From contig NZ_JAKEEB010000015.1 in assembly GCF_021462825.1 (NCBI RefSeq), forward strand, positions 102,092 to 166,091: a stretch of 64,000 bases of DNA, written 5' to 3'. This DNA comes from Streptomyces glomeratus. Lineage in GTDB: Bacteria; Actinomycetota; Actinomycetes; Streptomycetales; Streptomycetaceae. A model generated the notes under the pieces. It had not been told where the DNA came from. It made no database searches and worked only from the letters and a program-made list of their open reading frames with translations. Below, in pieces: positions 15,906-25,150 of the stretch. Numbering within the stretch: the first letter of the stretch is position 1; every line of letters starts with the position of its first letter. Made by a program: the position numbers and the translations under genes.

Positions 15906-17262
15906 CCTGCGCAAGGGCCGAATCGTCATCGTCGGCGCGTCGCTGGCCGGGTTGAGGGCCGCCGAGACGCTGCGCGAAGAGGGTTTCACCGGCTCACTCA
16001 CCGTGGTGGGGGATGAGGCCTACCCGCCCTACGACAGGCCCCCGCTGTCCAAGCAGGTGCTGCTCGGCCAGACGGCGCCGGACGCCACCGGGCTGCCGAT
16101 ACGCCGGGACCCGGACGCCGAGTGGCGGCTGGGGGTGCGGGCCACTGGTCTGGACCCGATGGGGAAGCGGGTGCTGCTGTCCGATGGAGACCCGCTGCCG
16201 TTCGACCGGCTGCTGATCGCCACCGGCACCCGGGCGCGGCCCTGGCCCAACCCGGAGGAGGCCGCCCTGGAAGGGGTGTTCACTCTGCGCACCTGCGATG
16301 ACGCCGGGGGCCTGGCCGCGCGGCTGGCCGCCGGGCCACGGCGGGTGCTGGTCATCGGCGGGGGCTTCACCGGCTCGGAGATCGCCTCGGCCTGCCGGGA
16401 ACGGGGATTGGAGGTGACGGTCGCCGAACGCGGCCCTGGCCCCCTGGTCGGGGCGCTCGGCGGGACGCTGTCGAAGCTTGCCGCCGCGATGCATCGGGGC
16501 CACGGGGTGGACCTTCGGTGCGGGGTGACGGTCACCGCCCTGCACGGCGACGGCGGCGGCCGGTTCATCGGAGCGGACCTGTCCGACGGCAGCCGTGTGG
16601 AGGCGGACGTGTGCGTCGTGGCGTTGGGCGCGGTGCGCAACGTCGAATGGCTGGCGGACGCCGGCCTTGCCGCGGGCCCGCGCGGTGTCGCCTGCGACGC
16701 GGGGTGCCGGGCCTTCAACATGTACGGAATCGTCACCGACGACGTCTTCGTGGCCGGTGACGTCTCCCGCTTCCCGCACCCCTTGTTCGAGTACCAGATG
16801 CTCTCCCTGGAGCACTGGGGCAACGCGGTCGCGCAGGCCGAGGTGGCGGCCCACAACATGGTGAGTCCGGGCCCGCTGAGGCGTCCCCACCTTGCGGTGC
16901 CGATGTTCTGGTCGAGCCAGTTCGGGCTCAACATCAAATCTGTGGGCGTCCCCTCCTTCTCCGACCAGGTGGTCATCGCCCAGGGTTCCCTGGAGGCGCG
17001 CCGTCTGGCGATGGTGTACGGCTACCGGGGGAGGGTCACCGCCGCGGTCACCGTCAACATGGCCAAGTCGCTGGAGTACTACCAGCACCTGATCGAGACC
17101 GCCGCTCCGTTCCCGCCCGCCCCCGGCGCGGCGGACCGTCCGATGGCGGCCGAGATCCCGGTTCCCTCCGATGTGCCGGACCCGAAGGGGCTCTCCCACG
17201 GCCCCACCGTCGCGCTCACCGGCTATCTGCCGGACCGCCGGCTGACCGTGGTGCAGCACTGA
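15895..17262 (+). CDS. FAD-dependent ferredoxin reductase
   Basis: The 455-residue protein has two Rossmann folds. FAD binding is at IVGASLAGLRAAETLR (about residues 11-26) with the conserved PYDRPPLSKQ. NAD(P)H binding is at VLVIGGGFTGSEIASACRER (about 150-169). A third signature DDVFVAGDVSRFPHP lies near residue 285. The length exceeds the usual 400 because of a C-terminal reductase domain plus a Pro-rich tail. The start is the GTG at 15895 inside the ferredoxin gene. It supplies electrons for the P450 downstream. Confidence 0.9.
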   Translation: MTDDLRKGRIVIVGASLAGLRAAETLREEGFTGSLTVVGDEAYPPYDRPPLSKQVLLGQTAPDATGLPIRRDPDAEWRLGVRATGLDPMGKRVLLSDGDPLPFDRLLIATGTRARPWPNPEEAALEGVFTLRTCDDAGGLAARLAAGPRRVLVIGGGFTGSEIASACRERGLEVTVAERGPGPLVGALGGTLSKLAAAMHRGHGVDLRCGVTVTALHGDGGGRFIGADLSDGSRVEADVCVVALGAVRNVEWLADAGLAAGPRGVACDAGCRAFNMYGIVTDDVFVAGDVSRFPHPLFEYQMLSLEHWGNAVAQAEVAAHNMVSPGPLRRPHLAVPMFWSSQFGLNIKSVGVPSFSDQVVIAQGSLEARRLAMVYGYRGRVTAAVTVNMAKSLEYYQHLIETAAPFPPAPGAADRPMAAEIPVPSDVPDPKGLSHGPTVALTGYLPDRRLTVVQH

Positions 17263-17298
17263 GGCTGACGCTTCCACCCGTCCCCGAGGAGCCCCAAC

Positions 17299-18510
17299 AT
17301 GACCGAGGACACCCTGCTGGAACGGATCACCGACTACGCCAACCGCCCCGACCCCTACCCGCTGTACGCGGAACTCCGCGAAGCGGGGCCCGTGGTGCGG
17401 CAGGCGGACGGCAGCTACCTTGTCGGCACGTACCACGAGATCGCCGCTCTGCTCCACGATCCACGGATCAGCGCCGATCCGAGAAGCCGTCCGGCCTCGG
17501 CCGGTGATCTGTACGAGGAAGGTGCGCAGCCGCCCTTCCTGCGGCTCGACGACCCCGAACACCACAGACTGCGCACCCTGGCCATGCGGCCGTTCGGACC
17601 ACCGCACAGCCCGGGCCGGGTCGACGCCATGCGCGGCCAGATCGCCGACATCACCCGGGAACTGCTCCAAGGGTTCCGGGACCGCGAACAGATCGACATC
17701 GTCGACGACTTCGCCTACCCGCTGCCCGTCACGGTGATCTGCCGACTGCTCGGTGTGCCACGAGAGGACGAACCGCTCTTCCGGGAATGGTCCGACGTCC
17801 TCGTCGCGGGCGCCGACGTCAAGCCCGGAGAGGACACCACCGAGCGGAACCAGGCGACCCAACAGGCACGGGCCGAGATGGGCCGGTACCTGCTGGACCT
17901 CGCCGAACGGCGCCGCACCCATCCGAGCGACGATCTGCTGTCCGCCTTCGTCAACGAACCCGACCCGGCCCTGCGGCTCACCCGCGAGGAACTCGCGCAA
18001 ACGGCGGTCCTGTTGCTGATCGCCGGGCACGAGACCACGGTCAACCTGATCACCAACGGGGTCCTCACCCTGCTGCGCCAGCCCGACCAGCTGGACCGGC
18101 TGCGCCGCGAACCCGGCCTGCTGCCCAGCGCGGTGGAGGAACTGCTGCGCTACGAGCCCCCGGTCCACATGCGGGAACGTATCCCCCTGGCCGACATCGG
18201 CCTCGCCGGCACCACGCTTCCCACCGGCAGCACCGTGGTGCTCGCGCTGGCCTCGGGCAACCGCGACCCCAAGCGGTTCCACGACCCCGACCGGTTCGAG
18301 CCGGCCCGCCCGGACAATCAGCACCTGGGCTTCGGCAGCGGCATCCACCTCTGCTACGGCGGACCGCTCGCCCGCATCGAAGCCCAGACCGCACTCGGCG
18401 CACTGATCCCCCTGCTGGGTACCGCGGCCCTGGTCCAGGACCCGCCCCCCCTACCGGCAGAACGCCATGCTCCGCGGCCCCCGCCACCTCCTCCTCGGCG
18501 GGATCAGTAA
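17299..18510 (+). CDS. Cytochrome P450 with frameshifted C-terminus
   Basis: The frame encodes 403 residues with all P450 landmarks: I-helix LLIAGHETTVNLIT, ExxR in VEELLRYEPP, and heme-binding FGSGIHLCYGG with the Cys thiolate ligand. The last 19 residues are anomalous (ERHAPRPPPPPP). Removing one C from the seven-C run at 18445-18451 gives the expected family ending YRQNAMLRGPRHLLL, with a stop at 18515-18517. So this is a +1 indel, either a real mutation or a sequencing error. The missing end would form the last beta-strand, so the shifted protein may be impaired. It is the third gene of a ferredoxin-reductase-P450 operon; the substrate is unknown. Confidence 0.88.
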   Translation: MTEDTLLERITDYANRPDPYPLYAELREAGPVVRQADGSYLVGTYHEIAALLHDPRISADPRSRPASAGDLYEEGAQPPFLRLDDPEHHRLRTLAMRPFGPPHSPGRVDAMRGQIADITRELLQGFRDREQIDIVDDFAYPLPVTVICRLLGVPREDEPLFREWSDVLVAGADVKPGEDTTERNQATQQARAEMGRYLLDLAERRRTHPSDDLLSAFVNEPDPALRLTREELAQTAVLLLIAGHETTVNLITNGVLTLLRQPDQLDRLRREPGLLPSAVEELLRYEPPVHMRERIPLADIGLAGTTLPTGSTVVLALASGNRDPKRFHDPDRFEPARPDNQHLGFGSGIHLCYGGPLARIEAQTALGALIPLLGTAALVQDPPPLPAERHAPRPPPPPPRRDQ

Positions 18511-18762
18511 CCACTGAGGAGAGTGCGCACCGTTTGCAGTGCCTCAGGCCCCGCGTCACTGTGCCAGCGTGAGGGGTCCGCAGGGCGACGTCCCCAGAAG
18601 AAGTACGCGAACGGCCACATCGCTCTCGAGCGTGGCCGGCCCCTCCTGGGCGACCAGACGCATACTGCTGCCCTCTGCGATGGGCGTGACGGCGGCACGC
18701 TCCTGAGTTGACCCTCCCCCTACGTCAGGCTTCAGGCTGTATGCCGACGAAAGGGCAGGTGG
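18511..18762. other. Intergenic stretch with possible minus-strand gene remnant and merR promoter
   Basis: On the minus strand about 18504-18650 reads FAYFFWGRRPADPSRWH and then EALQTVRTLLSGY, which looks protein-like rather than random, but has no convincing start and no family I can name. On the plus strand, TTGACC (18708-18713) and CAGGCT (18733-18738) are 19 bp apart, a spacing typical of MerR-controlled promoters. Confidence 0.3.
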
Positions 18763-19563
18763 GTGAGCTACTCAGTGGGACAGGTCTCGGCATTCGCCGG
18801 GGTGACGGTGCGAACGCTGCATCACTACGACAAGGCGGGGCTGCTGTCACCGAGCGGCCGCAGTCAAACCGGCTACCGGCTCTACAGCGACGCCGACCTG
18901 GTCCGTCTCCAGCAGATCCTCTTCTATCGCGAGCTCGGCTTCACCCTCGATGAGATCGCCGCGATCCTCAAGGATCCACAGGCGAACGCCCTGGAGCATC
19001 TGCACGCCCGGCAGCGGCAGTTGCGTGCGGAGATCGACCGGCTGCAGCAGCTTGCCGAGGTGGCGGAACGGGCCATCGAGGTCCAGCGGACCGGGGTGTC
19101 CCTGACCCCTCAGGAACGCTTCGAGGTCTTCGGTGAGATCACCTTCGACCTGAGCTACGCCACACAGGCAGAGCTCAAGTGGGCGCACTCGGAGGGACAG
19201 CGCGAGGCGATGGCGCGCGCGGCCGCCCACACCAAGGAGGACTGGCGGCAGCTCATGGGCGAGTCTTCCGCCTGGCGCGCGGAACTGCTCGCGGCCTTCG
19301 ACGAGGGGGAGCCGAGTGACGGCGAGCGGGCCATGGACCTGGCCGAGGAACACCGTCTGCACGTCTCACGCTGGTTCACCTCCTGCCCACCCGGCATGCA
19401 CCGGCGCATCGCGGACGACTTCGTCGCCGACCCACGCGCCTTCGCCTTGGTCGTGCCGCCGTCACAGCAACGTCCGGGCCTGGCCGCCTACCTGTGCAAG
19501 GCGGTTCACGCCAATGCGGCCCGCCGCGCAGGCGTCCGTACCGACTCCGAGGGGGACCGATGA
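18763..19563 (+). CDS. MerR-family regulator with TipAS-type effector domain
   Basis: This 266-residue protein has an N-terminal MerR winged helix (about residues 2-70: YSVGQVSAFAGVTVRTLHHYDKAGLL), a coiled-coil dimerisation helix (about 75-110) and a C-terminal TipAS-like helical domain (about 130-255). In TipA the latter binds thiopeptides and other drugs and activates the promoter by DNA twisting. The GTG at 18763 follows a GGTGGGTG site. Its TGA overlaps the ATG of the glycosyltransferase (ATGA), so the pair is translationally coupled, suggesting drug-inducible glycosylation. Confidence 0.85.
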   Translation: MSYSVGQVSAFAGVTVRTLHHYDKAGLLSPSGRSQTGYRLYSDADLVRLQQILFYRELGFTLDEIAAILKDPQANALEHLHARQRQLRAEIDRLQQLAEVAERAIEVQRTGVSLTPQERFEVFGEITFDLSYATQAELKWAHSEGQREAMARAAAHTKEDWRQLMGESSAWRAELLAAFDEGEPSDGERAMDLAEEHRLHVSRWFTSCPPGMHRRIADDFVADPRAFALVVPPSQQRPGLAAYLCKAVHANAARRAGVRTDSEGDR

Positions 19564-20774
19564 AGATCCTGATCGCCGCGGCCGGCTCGCGCGGCGACAT
19601 CGCGCCGTACACGGGCCTGGGCGCCGAACTGCGCCGGGCCGGGTACGACGTCGCCCTCGCCACCACGGACGCCTTCGCACCCCTCGCCCGTGACGCCGGA
19701 CTGGAATTCCGCGGGCTTCCCGGCGACACACGGGGGAGCAGCGGCGTCACCGGCAGACGTGAACTGATGCGCGTCGCAACCACGTTCATCACCGAACTGG
19801 GTCAGGGTTTCGCCGACGTGACGGACGAAGGCACGGATCTGCTCCTGCTGTCGGCCACCACGGCCCCGCTCGGCTGGCATCTCGCCGAGGCCAGGGGGAT
19901 ACCCAGCCTCGGCGTGTACCTCCAACCCAACGCTCCGACCCGCGACTTCCCTCCCGTCATCACAGGCTCCCGCTCACTGGGCCGCCTCGCCAACCGCGCG
20001 ACCGGACGCTTCGCTGTCCGTATGGCCGACCGTGTCTACGAGCAGGCGGTCGCGCGGCTACGCCACCGCCTGCGGCTGCCACCGGTCTCGGCCCCCGCGA
20101 TGCGCCGACGGCAGGAACAGGCGAACTGGCCCATCCTGCACGGTTTCAGCACGGCACTGGTGCCACGTCCCTGCGACTGGCGTTCCGGCCTGAACGTCGT
20201 GGGGAACTGGTGGCCCCACCTCGACGTGACCGAACGGCTGCCCACGGACCTGGAGGCCTTCCTTGACGCCGGGCCCCGGCCCGTCCTCATCGGCTTCGGA
20301 AGCATGGCGGCCGGAGACGGGGAACGGCTGAGCGAGATCGCCGTACGAGCTTTGCGTCGCACCGGGCTGCGCGGCATCCTCCAAGCCGGCAGTGCGGGGC
20401 TCGCGGCGGACGGCGACGACATCCTCACCATCGGGGCCGTACCGCACGCCCTGCTGTTCCCACGACTGGCTGCCGTGGTCCACCACGCCGGGGCCGGCAC
20501 CTCGGCCGCGGCGTTGCGTGCCGGAGTGCCGGCGGTCACGGTGCCGGTGACCGCGGACCAGCCGTTCTGGGCGCGACGACTTGCCGCCGTCGGCGCCGCT
20601 ACCGACCCGATCCCCTTCCGAACGCTCACCGCCGAACGGCTCGCCGAGGCACTCGGCCGAGTCGTGCAGCAGCAGGGATACACACGAGCCGCCGCGGGAG
20701 TGGCGCAGCACATGGTGACCGAGGACGGAGCAGGCCAGGTCCTCAAGGCCGTCCGGCAGCTGACCGGCGGCTGA
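19560..20774 (+). CDS. Macrolide-type (MGT/GT1) glycosyltransferase
   Basis: This 404-residue GT-B enzyme starts MKILIAAAGSRGDIAPYTGL, the typical acceptor-domain beginning of UDP-glucuronosyl/UDP-glucosyl transferases of the MGT and GtfB type. The C-terminal donor domain includes VLIGFGSMAAGDGE and the signature AAVVHHAGAGTSAAALRAGVPAVTVPV, which binds the nucleotide-sugar diphosphate. It probably glycosylates a small molecule such as an antibiotic or polyketide. Coupling to a TipAS-type regulator points to inducible detoxification rather than a biosynthetic cluster; no sugar-biosynthesis genes are nearby. Confidence 0.88.
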   Translation: MKILIAAAGSRGDIAPYTGLGAELRRAGYDVALATTDAFAPLARDAGLEFRGLPGDTRGSSGVTGRRELMRVATTFITELGQGFADVTDEGTDLLLLSATTAPLGWHLAEARGIPSLGVYLQPNAPTRDFPPVITGSRSLGRLANRATGRFAVRMADRVYEQAVARLRHRLRLPPVSAPAMRRRQEQANWPILHGFSTALVPRPCDWRSGLNVVGNWWPHLDVTERLPTDLEAFLDAGPRPVLIGFGSMAAGDGERLSEIAVRALRRTGLRGILQAGSAGLAADGDDILTIGAVPHALLFPRLAAVVHHAGAGTSAAALRAGVPAVTVPVTADQPFWARRLAAVGAATDPIPFRTLTAERLAEALGRVVQQQGYTRAAAGVAQHMVTEDGAGQVLKAVRQLTGG

Positions 20775-20950
20775 TGCCGGCAGGGTGACTCCCGGCGTCG
20801 GCCGATGCGCGCGGGCAAGGTACGGGCCATCGGCGCCTAGTCCTTTCGCGGCTCAACCGGTGGGTGCAGCCGGGTCCTGGCGTTGAACGACTCGACACCC
20901 AGAAGCCATCCCAGTTGCCGAGACTGCCGGCATCGGAGACACGGGTGGTT

Positions 20951-20980
20951 CGGTCCGCACCCCGGAGGGGGTGCGGACCG
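20951..20980. terminator. Bidirectional hairpin terminator
   Basis: CGGTCCGCACCCC (20951-20963) pairs perfectly with GGGGTGCGGACCG (20968-20980) over 13 bp with a 4-base loop. It sits between the convergent glycosyltransferase and phospholipase genes. Confidence 0.75.
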
Positions 20981-20985
20981 ATGGC

Positions 20986-23052
20986 TCAGCCGGTGACGCT
21001 GGGGGCGCCCGTCTCTATGTGGCCCACGAAGCGCCGCGAGAAGGAACCGTCGGCGCTGACCGTGACGGTGAAGTCGTACCAGCCGCCCTGGTAGGCCACG
21101 GCGTTGAAGAAGTCGTCCGTGAACTCTCCGGCAGCCACCTGGTAGGTCCAGGGACCGTCACTTCGGTAGTTGTTCGACTTGATGGTGAAGGTCACGCTTG
21201 CAGCGGTCTGGTTCGTCATGCGGAACCAGACCGCCTGCTTGCCGGTGGTCGGGGCCGGGGCGTAGTAGCAGCCGACCTCGATGTTCTTGGCCGGGCCGAG
21301 AGCGTTGCCGGTGAACCGGCGCAGGAAGCGGTTGGGGCCGACGACGCTCAGATCGTAGAGCCCGTTGCCGTAGCCGCTGCCGACGTTGAAGTAGTCCTCC
21401 GCCTGGCCGTCGGTGCGTGTGGCGGCGTTGTAGGGGTCGACGGTGTACTGCCACGGACCGCCGCTGCGGTAGGCGTTGGCGTAGACCGAGAAGTGCACCG
21501 CCTCGCCGGCCTGGACACCCTGGTTGGCCATGTCGACCCAGACCAGGACCTGACCGTTCGCGTTGTAGTCGAACCGGCTGATGTAGGCGTTCGGCTGGTA
21601 GGGAAGTGCCCGGGCCGGCTTGGTGCCCGTCTCCTGCACGGGCAGCGCGTTGGTGTTGGCGCTGGGGTTCGGCAGCAGATAACAGTTGATCTGGCCGATG
21701 ACCGCACTGGTGGAGGGCAGGGACGGCATCCCGTAGACGGGAGAGCCGAAGTCGAAGCAACCAGTGAGGTCCCCGGTCACCTTGCGGCGCCAGGCGCTGA
21801 TGCTCGAGCAGCGCGCGGGGGTGCCAAGCGCCGTGGTCCAGGCCTCCATGAACTGGATGACCGATGTGTGGTCGGTGACCTGTGAGTTGACCCAGCCACC
21901 ACGGCTCCAGGGCGAGATCACGAACATGGGCACCCGGAAGCCGAGCCCGATCGGTGTGCCGTTGACGAACTCATCCGGGGTCCCGGCCGGCGGGACCGGC
22001 GGCGGCACGTGGTCGAAGAAACCGTCGTTCTCGTCGTAGTTGATGAACATGACGGTGGAGTTGAAGACGGCCGGATCCGCGTTGAGTGCCTGCATCACCA
22101 GGTTGATGAAGTGCGCACCGTCATTCGGCGGGGCGGACGGATGCTCCGAGAATCCCTGATTGGCGACGATCCAGGAGACCTGCGGAAGGCTGCCGTTGAG
22201 CACGTCGTGCCGGATCGCGGCAGCGATGTCGTCCGGCGTCGACCCGGAGGTTCGCGGCACCGAAGCCATGCCCCGGTCGTACAGCGGGTTGCCGGCGGAG
22301 GCGTTCTCGAACACCGAGAAGTAGGCGAGGCCGTTGTCGCCGAAGTTGTCGCCGGCGTTCTGGTAGACCTTCCAGCTCACGCCCGCGTTCTGCAAAGACT
22401 CGGCGTAGGTCTGCCACTTCAGGCCGGACTCGTCCGCACCGTCGTACGCGGGGCCGCCGGCGGTGCCGTCGGGGTCGATCATGCCGCCCCACAGGTAGGT
22501 GCGATTGGGGCCGGTGGCGCTGAGGATCGAGCAGTGGTACGCGTCGCAGATGGTGTAGGCGTCGGCGAGGGCGTAGTGGAAGGGGATGTCACCGCGCTTG
22601 AGGAAGCCCATGGTCCGGTTGGTGCCCTTCGCGGACACCCAGCTGTCCATCTTGCCGTTGTTCCAGGCTTTGTGCTGCGAGGACCACCCGTGGTCGAGCG
22701 AGCCGTCGCACTGGGCGAGTCGCTCGCCGTCGACGCCCAGCCAAGGAGAGGTGGCGCTCATCGACCAGGGGTACTGACGCCCCGATCCGGACGGCTGACT
22801 GAAGACCGAATGGCCGCCCGGCAGTGTGATGGTGCTGCGGTCGGCGAAGCCGCGGACACCCTTGAGGGCGCCGAAGTAGTGGTCGAAGCTGCGGTTCTCC
22901 TGCATCAGGATGACCACGTGCTTCACATCGGTGATCGACCCGGAGGCGGCGGATGCCGTCGTGTGCTCCCCGGCGGGCAGTGCGTCCAGCCCCAGAGCGG
23001 TGCCGACGACGGCTGCGCCTCTGAGAAACGTACGGCGGTCGAGCGGTGACAC
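20986..23052 (-). CDS. Tat-exported phosphocholine-specific phospholipase C
   Basis: From the GTG at 23052, preceded by GGAGG, the protein has 688 residues. It starts with a Tat signal (LDRRTFLRGAAVVGTA, cut near TTASA). The phosphoesterase domain follows (about residues 40-440): VVILMQENRSFDHYFGAL carries the first metal/nucleophile site, and VMFINYDENDGFFDHVPPP and FVISPWSRGGWVN are conserved later. Two C-terminal immunoglobulin-like domains (DUF756-type, about 480-570 and 590-680) complete the PlcC architecture. It hydrolyses phosphatidylcholine or sphingomyelin outside the cell, and in this family is often phosphate-regulated. No clear PHO box was seen upstream. Confidence 0.9.
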   Translation of the reverse strand: MSPLDRRTFLRGAAVVGTALGLDALPAGEHTTASAASGSITDVKHVVILMQENRSFDHYFGALKGVRGFADRSTITLPGGHSVFSQPSGSGRQYPWSMSATSPWLGVDGERLAQCDGSLDHGWSSQHKAWNNGKMDSWVSAKGTNRTMGFLKRGDIPFHYALADAYTICDAYHCSILSATGPNRTYLWGGMIDPDGTAGGPAYDGADESGLKWQTYAESLQNAGVSWKVYQNAGDNFGDNGLAYFSVFENASAGNPLYDRGMASVPRTSGSTPDDIAAAIRHDVLNGSLPQVSWIVANQGFSEHPSAPPNDGAHFINLVMQALNADPAVFNSTVMFINYDENDGFFDHVPPPVPPAGTPDEFVNGTPIGLGFRVPMFVISPWSRGGWVNSQVTDHTSVIQFMEAWTTALGTPARCSSISAWRRKVTGDLTGCFDFGSPVYGMPSLPSTSAVIGQINCYLLPNPSANTNALPVQETGTKPARALPYQPNAYISRFDYNANGQVLVWVDMANQGVQAGEAVHFSVYANAYRSGGPWQYTVDPYNAATRTDGQAEDYFNVGSGYGNGLYDLSVVGPNRFLRRFTGNALGPAKNIEVGCYYAPAPTTGKQAVWFRMTNQTAASVTFTIKSNNYRSDGPWTYQVAAGEFTDDFFNAVAYQGGWYDFTVTVSADGSFSRRFVGHIETGAPSVTG

Positions 23053-23181
23053 ATGGACCTCCGAAGGGTGGTGGGAGGAGAGAGGGGGCGGCGCTACTTT
23101 GCGTCCGTTCCATTGCTGAACACCGAGGGCCAGCCAACATGGGCATGAACCTTTCAAAAGCGCTTTGGACCAGACTTGTTA

Positions 23182-23690
23182 TCAAGTCGAGATGCCGAGT
23201 TGTTCGTGAACGCGTGGCGCGGACGCGGGGGTCGGCGTTGCCTGGGCGGCCTCGACGAGTGAGTACGCCTGCCACACGGGCAGGTCGAGCCTGCCGGCGT
23301 CGATCAGGCCGGCCGGCTGCGGCAGGGCCTGCCGGAAGCGGTAGGCTGGGCCCCTGCCGGTGAACCGCACCTCGCGCTGCCCGGCAGCGGGGTCGGCGAT
23401 GGTGACGACCTTGACCGGATCGCCGATCAGGGCGACGGAGCCGGAGAGTACGTACGCCCCGGTGGCGGCGAACGGGAAGTCCACGCCGACCGGGACGGCG
23501 GCCTTGACTCGCTCCACCCAGCCTCGCCGTACAGCACAGGGGCGGCTCCGAGGCCGCCCACACGCCCGAGGTCCTGCTCGGCGACCGTGCCCACGGCCCG
23601 CGGCGGCGGCGCCCTGGCCGGCCTTGTCGACGACAACCGGCCACGGCCGAGCCGGGGACCACCGGGAACCCGACCGGGAGGATGCCCCGC
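23182..23690 (-). pseudogene. Remnant of an NADPH:quinone oxidoreductase / MDR-type dehydrogenase
   Basis: The minus strand reads, from about 23690 to 23182, the C-terminal half of a zinc-independent medium-chain dehydrogenase. In one frame there is GTVAEQDLGRVGGLGAAPVLYGEAG. After a frame change near 23520 comes VERVKAAVPVGVDF, then ALIGDPVKVVTIADP, FTGRGPAYRF and LIDAGRLDLPVWQAYSLVEAAQA. This order matches the cofactor domain and the C-terminal substrate segment of quinone oxidoreductases. The N-terminal half is missing, and the usual C-terminal GKIVL is replaced. It is a broken gene. Confidence 0.55.
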
Positions 23691-23905
23691 ATCACTCAAG
23701 CTCCGATCCCGGCACCTACCCCGAGCCGGACAGTGACGTACGCGACGTGGCCACCGCCTGGCTGAAGAGCCCGCGAGAAGGCATCAGTGCGCCGGCCGTC
23801 AGCACCGCGGTCCTGGCCGTCACCGCCCGGGCCCAGGCAAGCCGGAGTCGCGCCGGAGGCGTGATCCGCGACCGGGCGCCGCACCGGGCCCCGCCCGATG
23901 GGGTG

Positions 23906-24640
23906 TCAGGAGGGCGTGCCGTTGAGGACTTCCACCTTGCCGGTGTCCAGGGAGTAGTAGGCGCCGACCACCGCAAGGGTTCCCTTGGCCACGAGCGGGG
24001 CCAGGTCGTGGTTGGAACGCAGAGCGGTGGCGGTCAGCTTGACCTGGGCCCGGGTCATGGTCTCGACCGGATCGGCACCTCCTTCCCGGACGGCCTGCCG
24101 GTACGCCGGCCGCAGAGCCTGGGCGATCGCCTGGAGATTGCCGGGCAGCGACTTGCCGCCACGAAGGGAGTCGTACGCCGCCTTGACGGCGCCGCAGCGC
24201 TGATGCCCGAGGACCACGATGAGCGGAGTGCCACTCGTCATGGGCCCGTATTCGACTGAACCGGTGACGACCGGGCCGACCGTCGTCCCACCCGTGCGCA
24301 TCACGTAGAGGTCACCCAGGCCGGCGTCGTAAAGGAGTTCAGGCGGCACACGGGAGTCGATGCATGAAAGGATCGCCGCGAAGGGCTCCTGCTGCTGCGC
24401 CACGAGCTGGCGCCGGTCCGGGTCTCGGTCGGGGTGTCGAAGATCTCCGCTCACCCAGCGCTTGTTGCCTTCCATCAGTCTGGCGAGTGCGGTGGCGGGC
24501 GAGGCCGGCCGGGCTTCCGGCGAGAGGCTGCTTGCCGTCGGCACGGCCTTCGTCGATGAGCAGCCCGCGAGGGTGATCGTGGCGCCCGCAAGCCCGCCGA
24601 CAAGCAGAGTTCTCCGGTCCGGGTGTCCTGCTGTGTCCAT
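23906..24640 (-). CDS. Beta-carbonic anhydrase, lipoprotein/Tat-exported
   Basis: This 244-residue protein begins with a twin-arginine signal ending in a lipobox (RRTLLVGGL ... LAGCSS), so it is probably a membrane-anchored exported lipoprotein. The beta-class zinc ligands are present: Cys and Asp in ILSCIDSRVPPE, and His and Cys in VLGHQRCGAV. It interconverts CO2 and bicarbonate, here outside the cytoplasm. The ATG at 24640 has a GAGGAG site about 9 bases upstream. It is a single-gene unit with no operon partner. Confidence 0.88.
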   Translation of the reverse strand: MDTAGHPDRRTLLVGGLAGATITLAGCSSTKAVPTASSLSPEARPASPATALARLMEGNKRWVSGDLRHPDRDPDRRQLVAQQQEPFAAILSCIDSRVPPELLYDAGLGDLYVMRTGGTTVGPVVTGSVEYGPMTSGTPLIVVLGHQRCGAVKAAYDSLRGGKSLPGNLQAIAQALRPAYRQAVREGGADPVETMTRAQVKLTATALRSNHDLAPLVAKGTLAVVGAYYSLDTGKVEVLNGTPS

Positions 24641-25150
24641 CGGTCGTTCTCCTCAGCCGCTCGACCACGTCCGTAAGCTTTGACCAGGGGGATTGTGCAG
24701 TGTGGCGGGGCTGCCGAGGGGCAGGCGCAAGCGCATGCGGGGCACATTGCCACTGCCGGGTCAACGCGGCGAGGCAGGGAAGGTGATCGGAGAACCGACT
24801 GGTCTCGGAGCCGGCTCGACCGGATCATCCCCAGCCGGGCTCCCGAACCCTGACGGCTCGGGAAGAGATTCACCCGAACGGCGTCGGCTGAACAGGTCGG
24901 CTGCTCGGGCGGCAGGCCACCGAGGCTGACGACCGGCATCGTCCGTCTTCCGAGGCCGTCCAGACGGGCAGGAACGGATTCCGCGAATCGGACCACCCTG
25001 GGCCTCTTCTGGTTCGGGGCGGCGGCGAGGCGCCCTGGCCGTTAGGCCGCACTACGCGGAGCCGTGTGATGCTCAGTCCGCAGCCCGCCGCCGCCTTTCC
25101 TACCGCGCCGGCCCCTCAGCGCGATGTAGGCGCGCCCGTCCACCGGGCGT
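24641..25150. other. 510-bp intergenic stretch
   Basis: The region between the carbonic anhydrase and GH3 genes, both on the minus strand, has no frame with recognisable protein signature on either strand. I see no repeat, tRNA or clear terminator in it. It presumably holds the carbonic anhydrase promoter near 24650-24700. Confidence 0.4.

Noticed and set aside
15994..18348. Minus-strand open frame of 784 codons opposite the reductase and P450
   Set aside because: Shadow of the ferredoxin reductase/P450 operon, whose motifs are unambiguous.
23053..23160. PHO box upstream of the phospholipase C gene
   Set aside because: GTTCATGCCCA on the minus strand resembles one repeat unit, but no second unit at 11-bp spacing was found.
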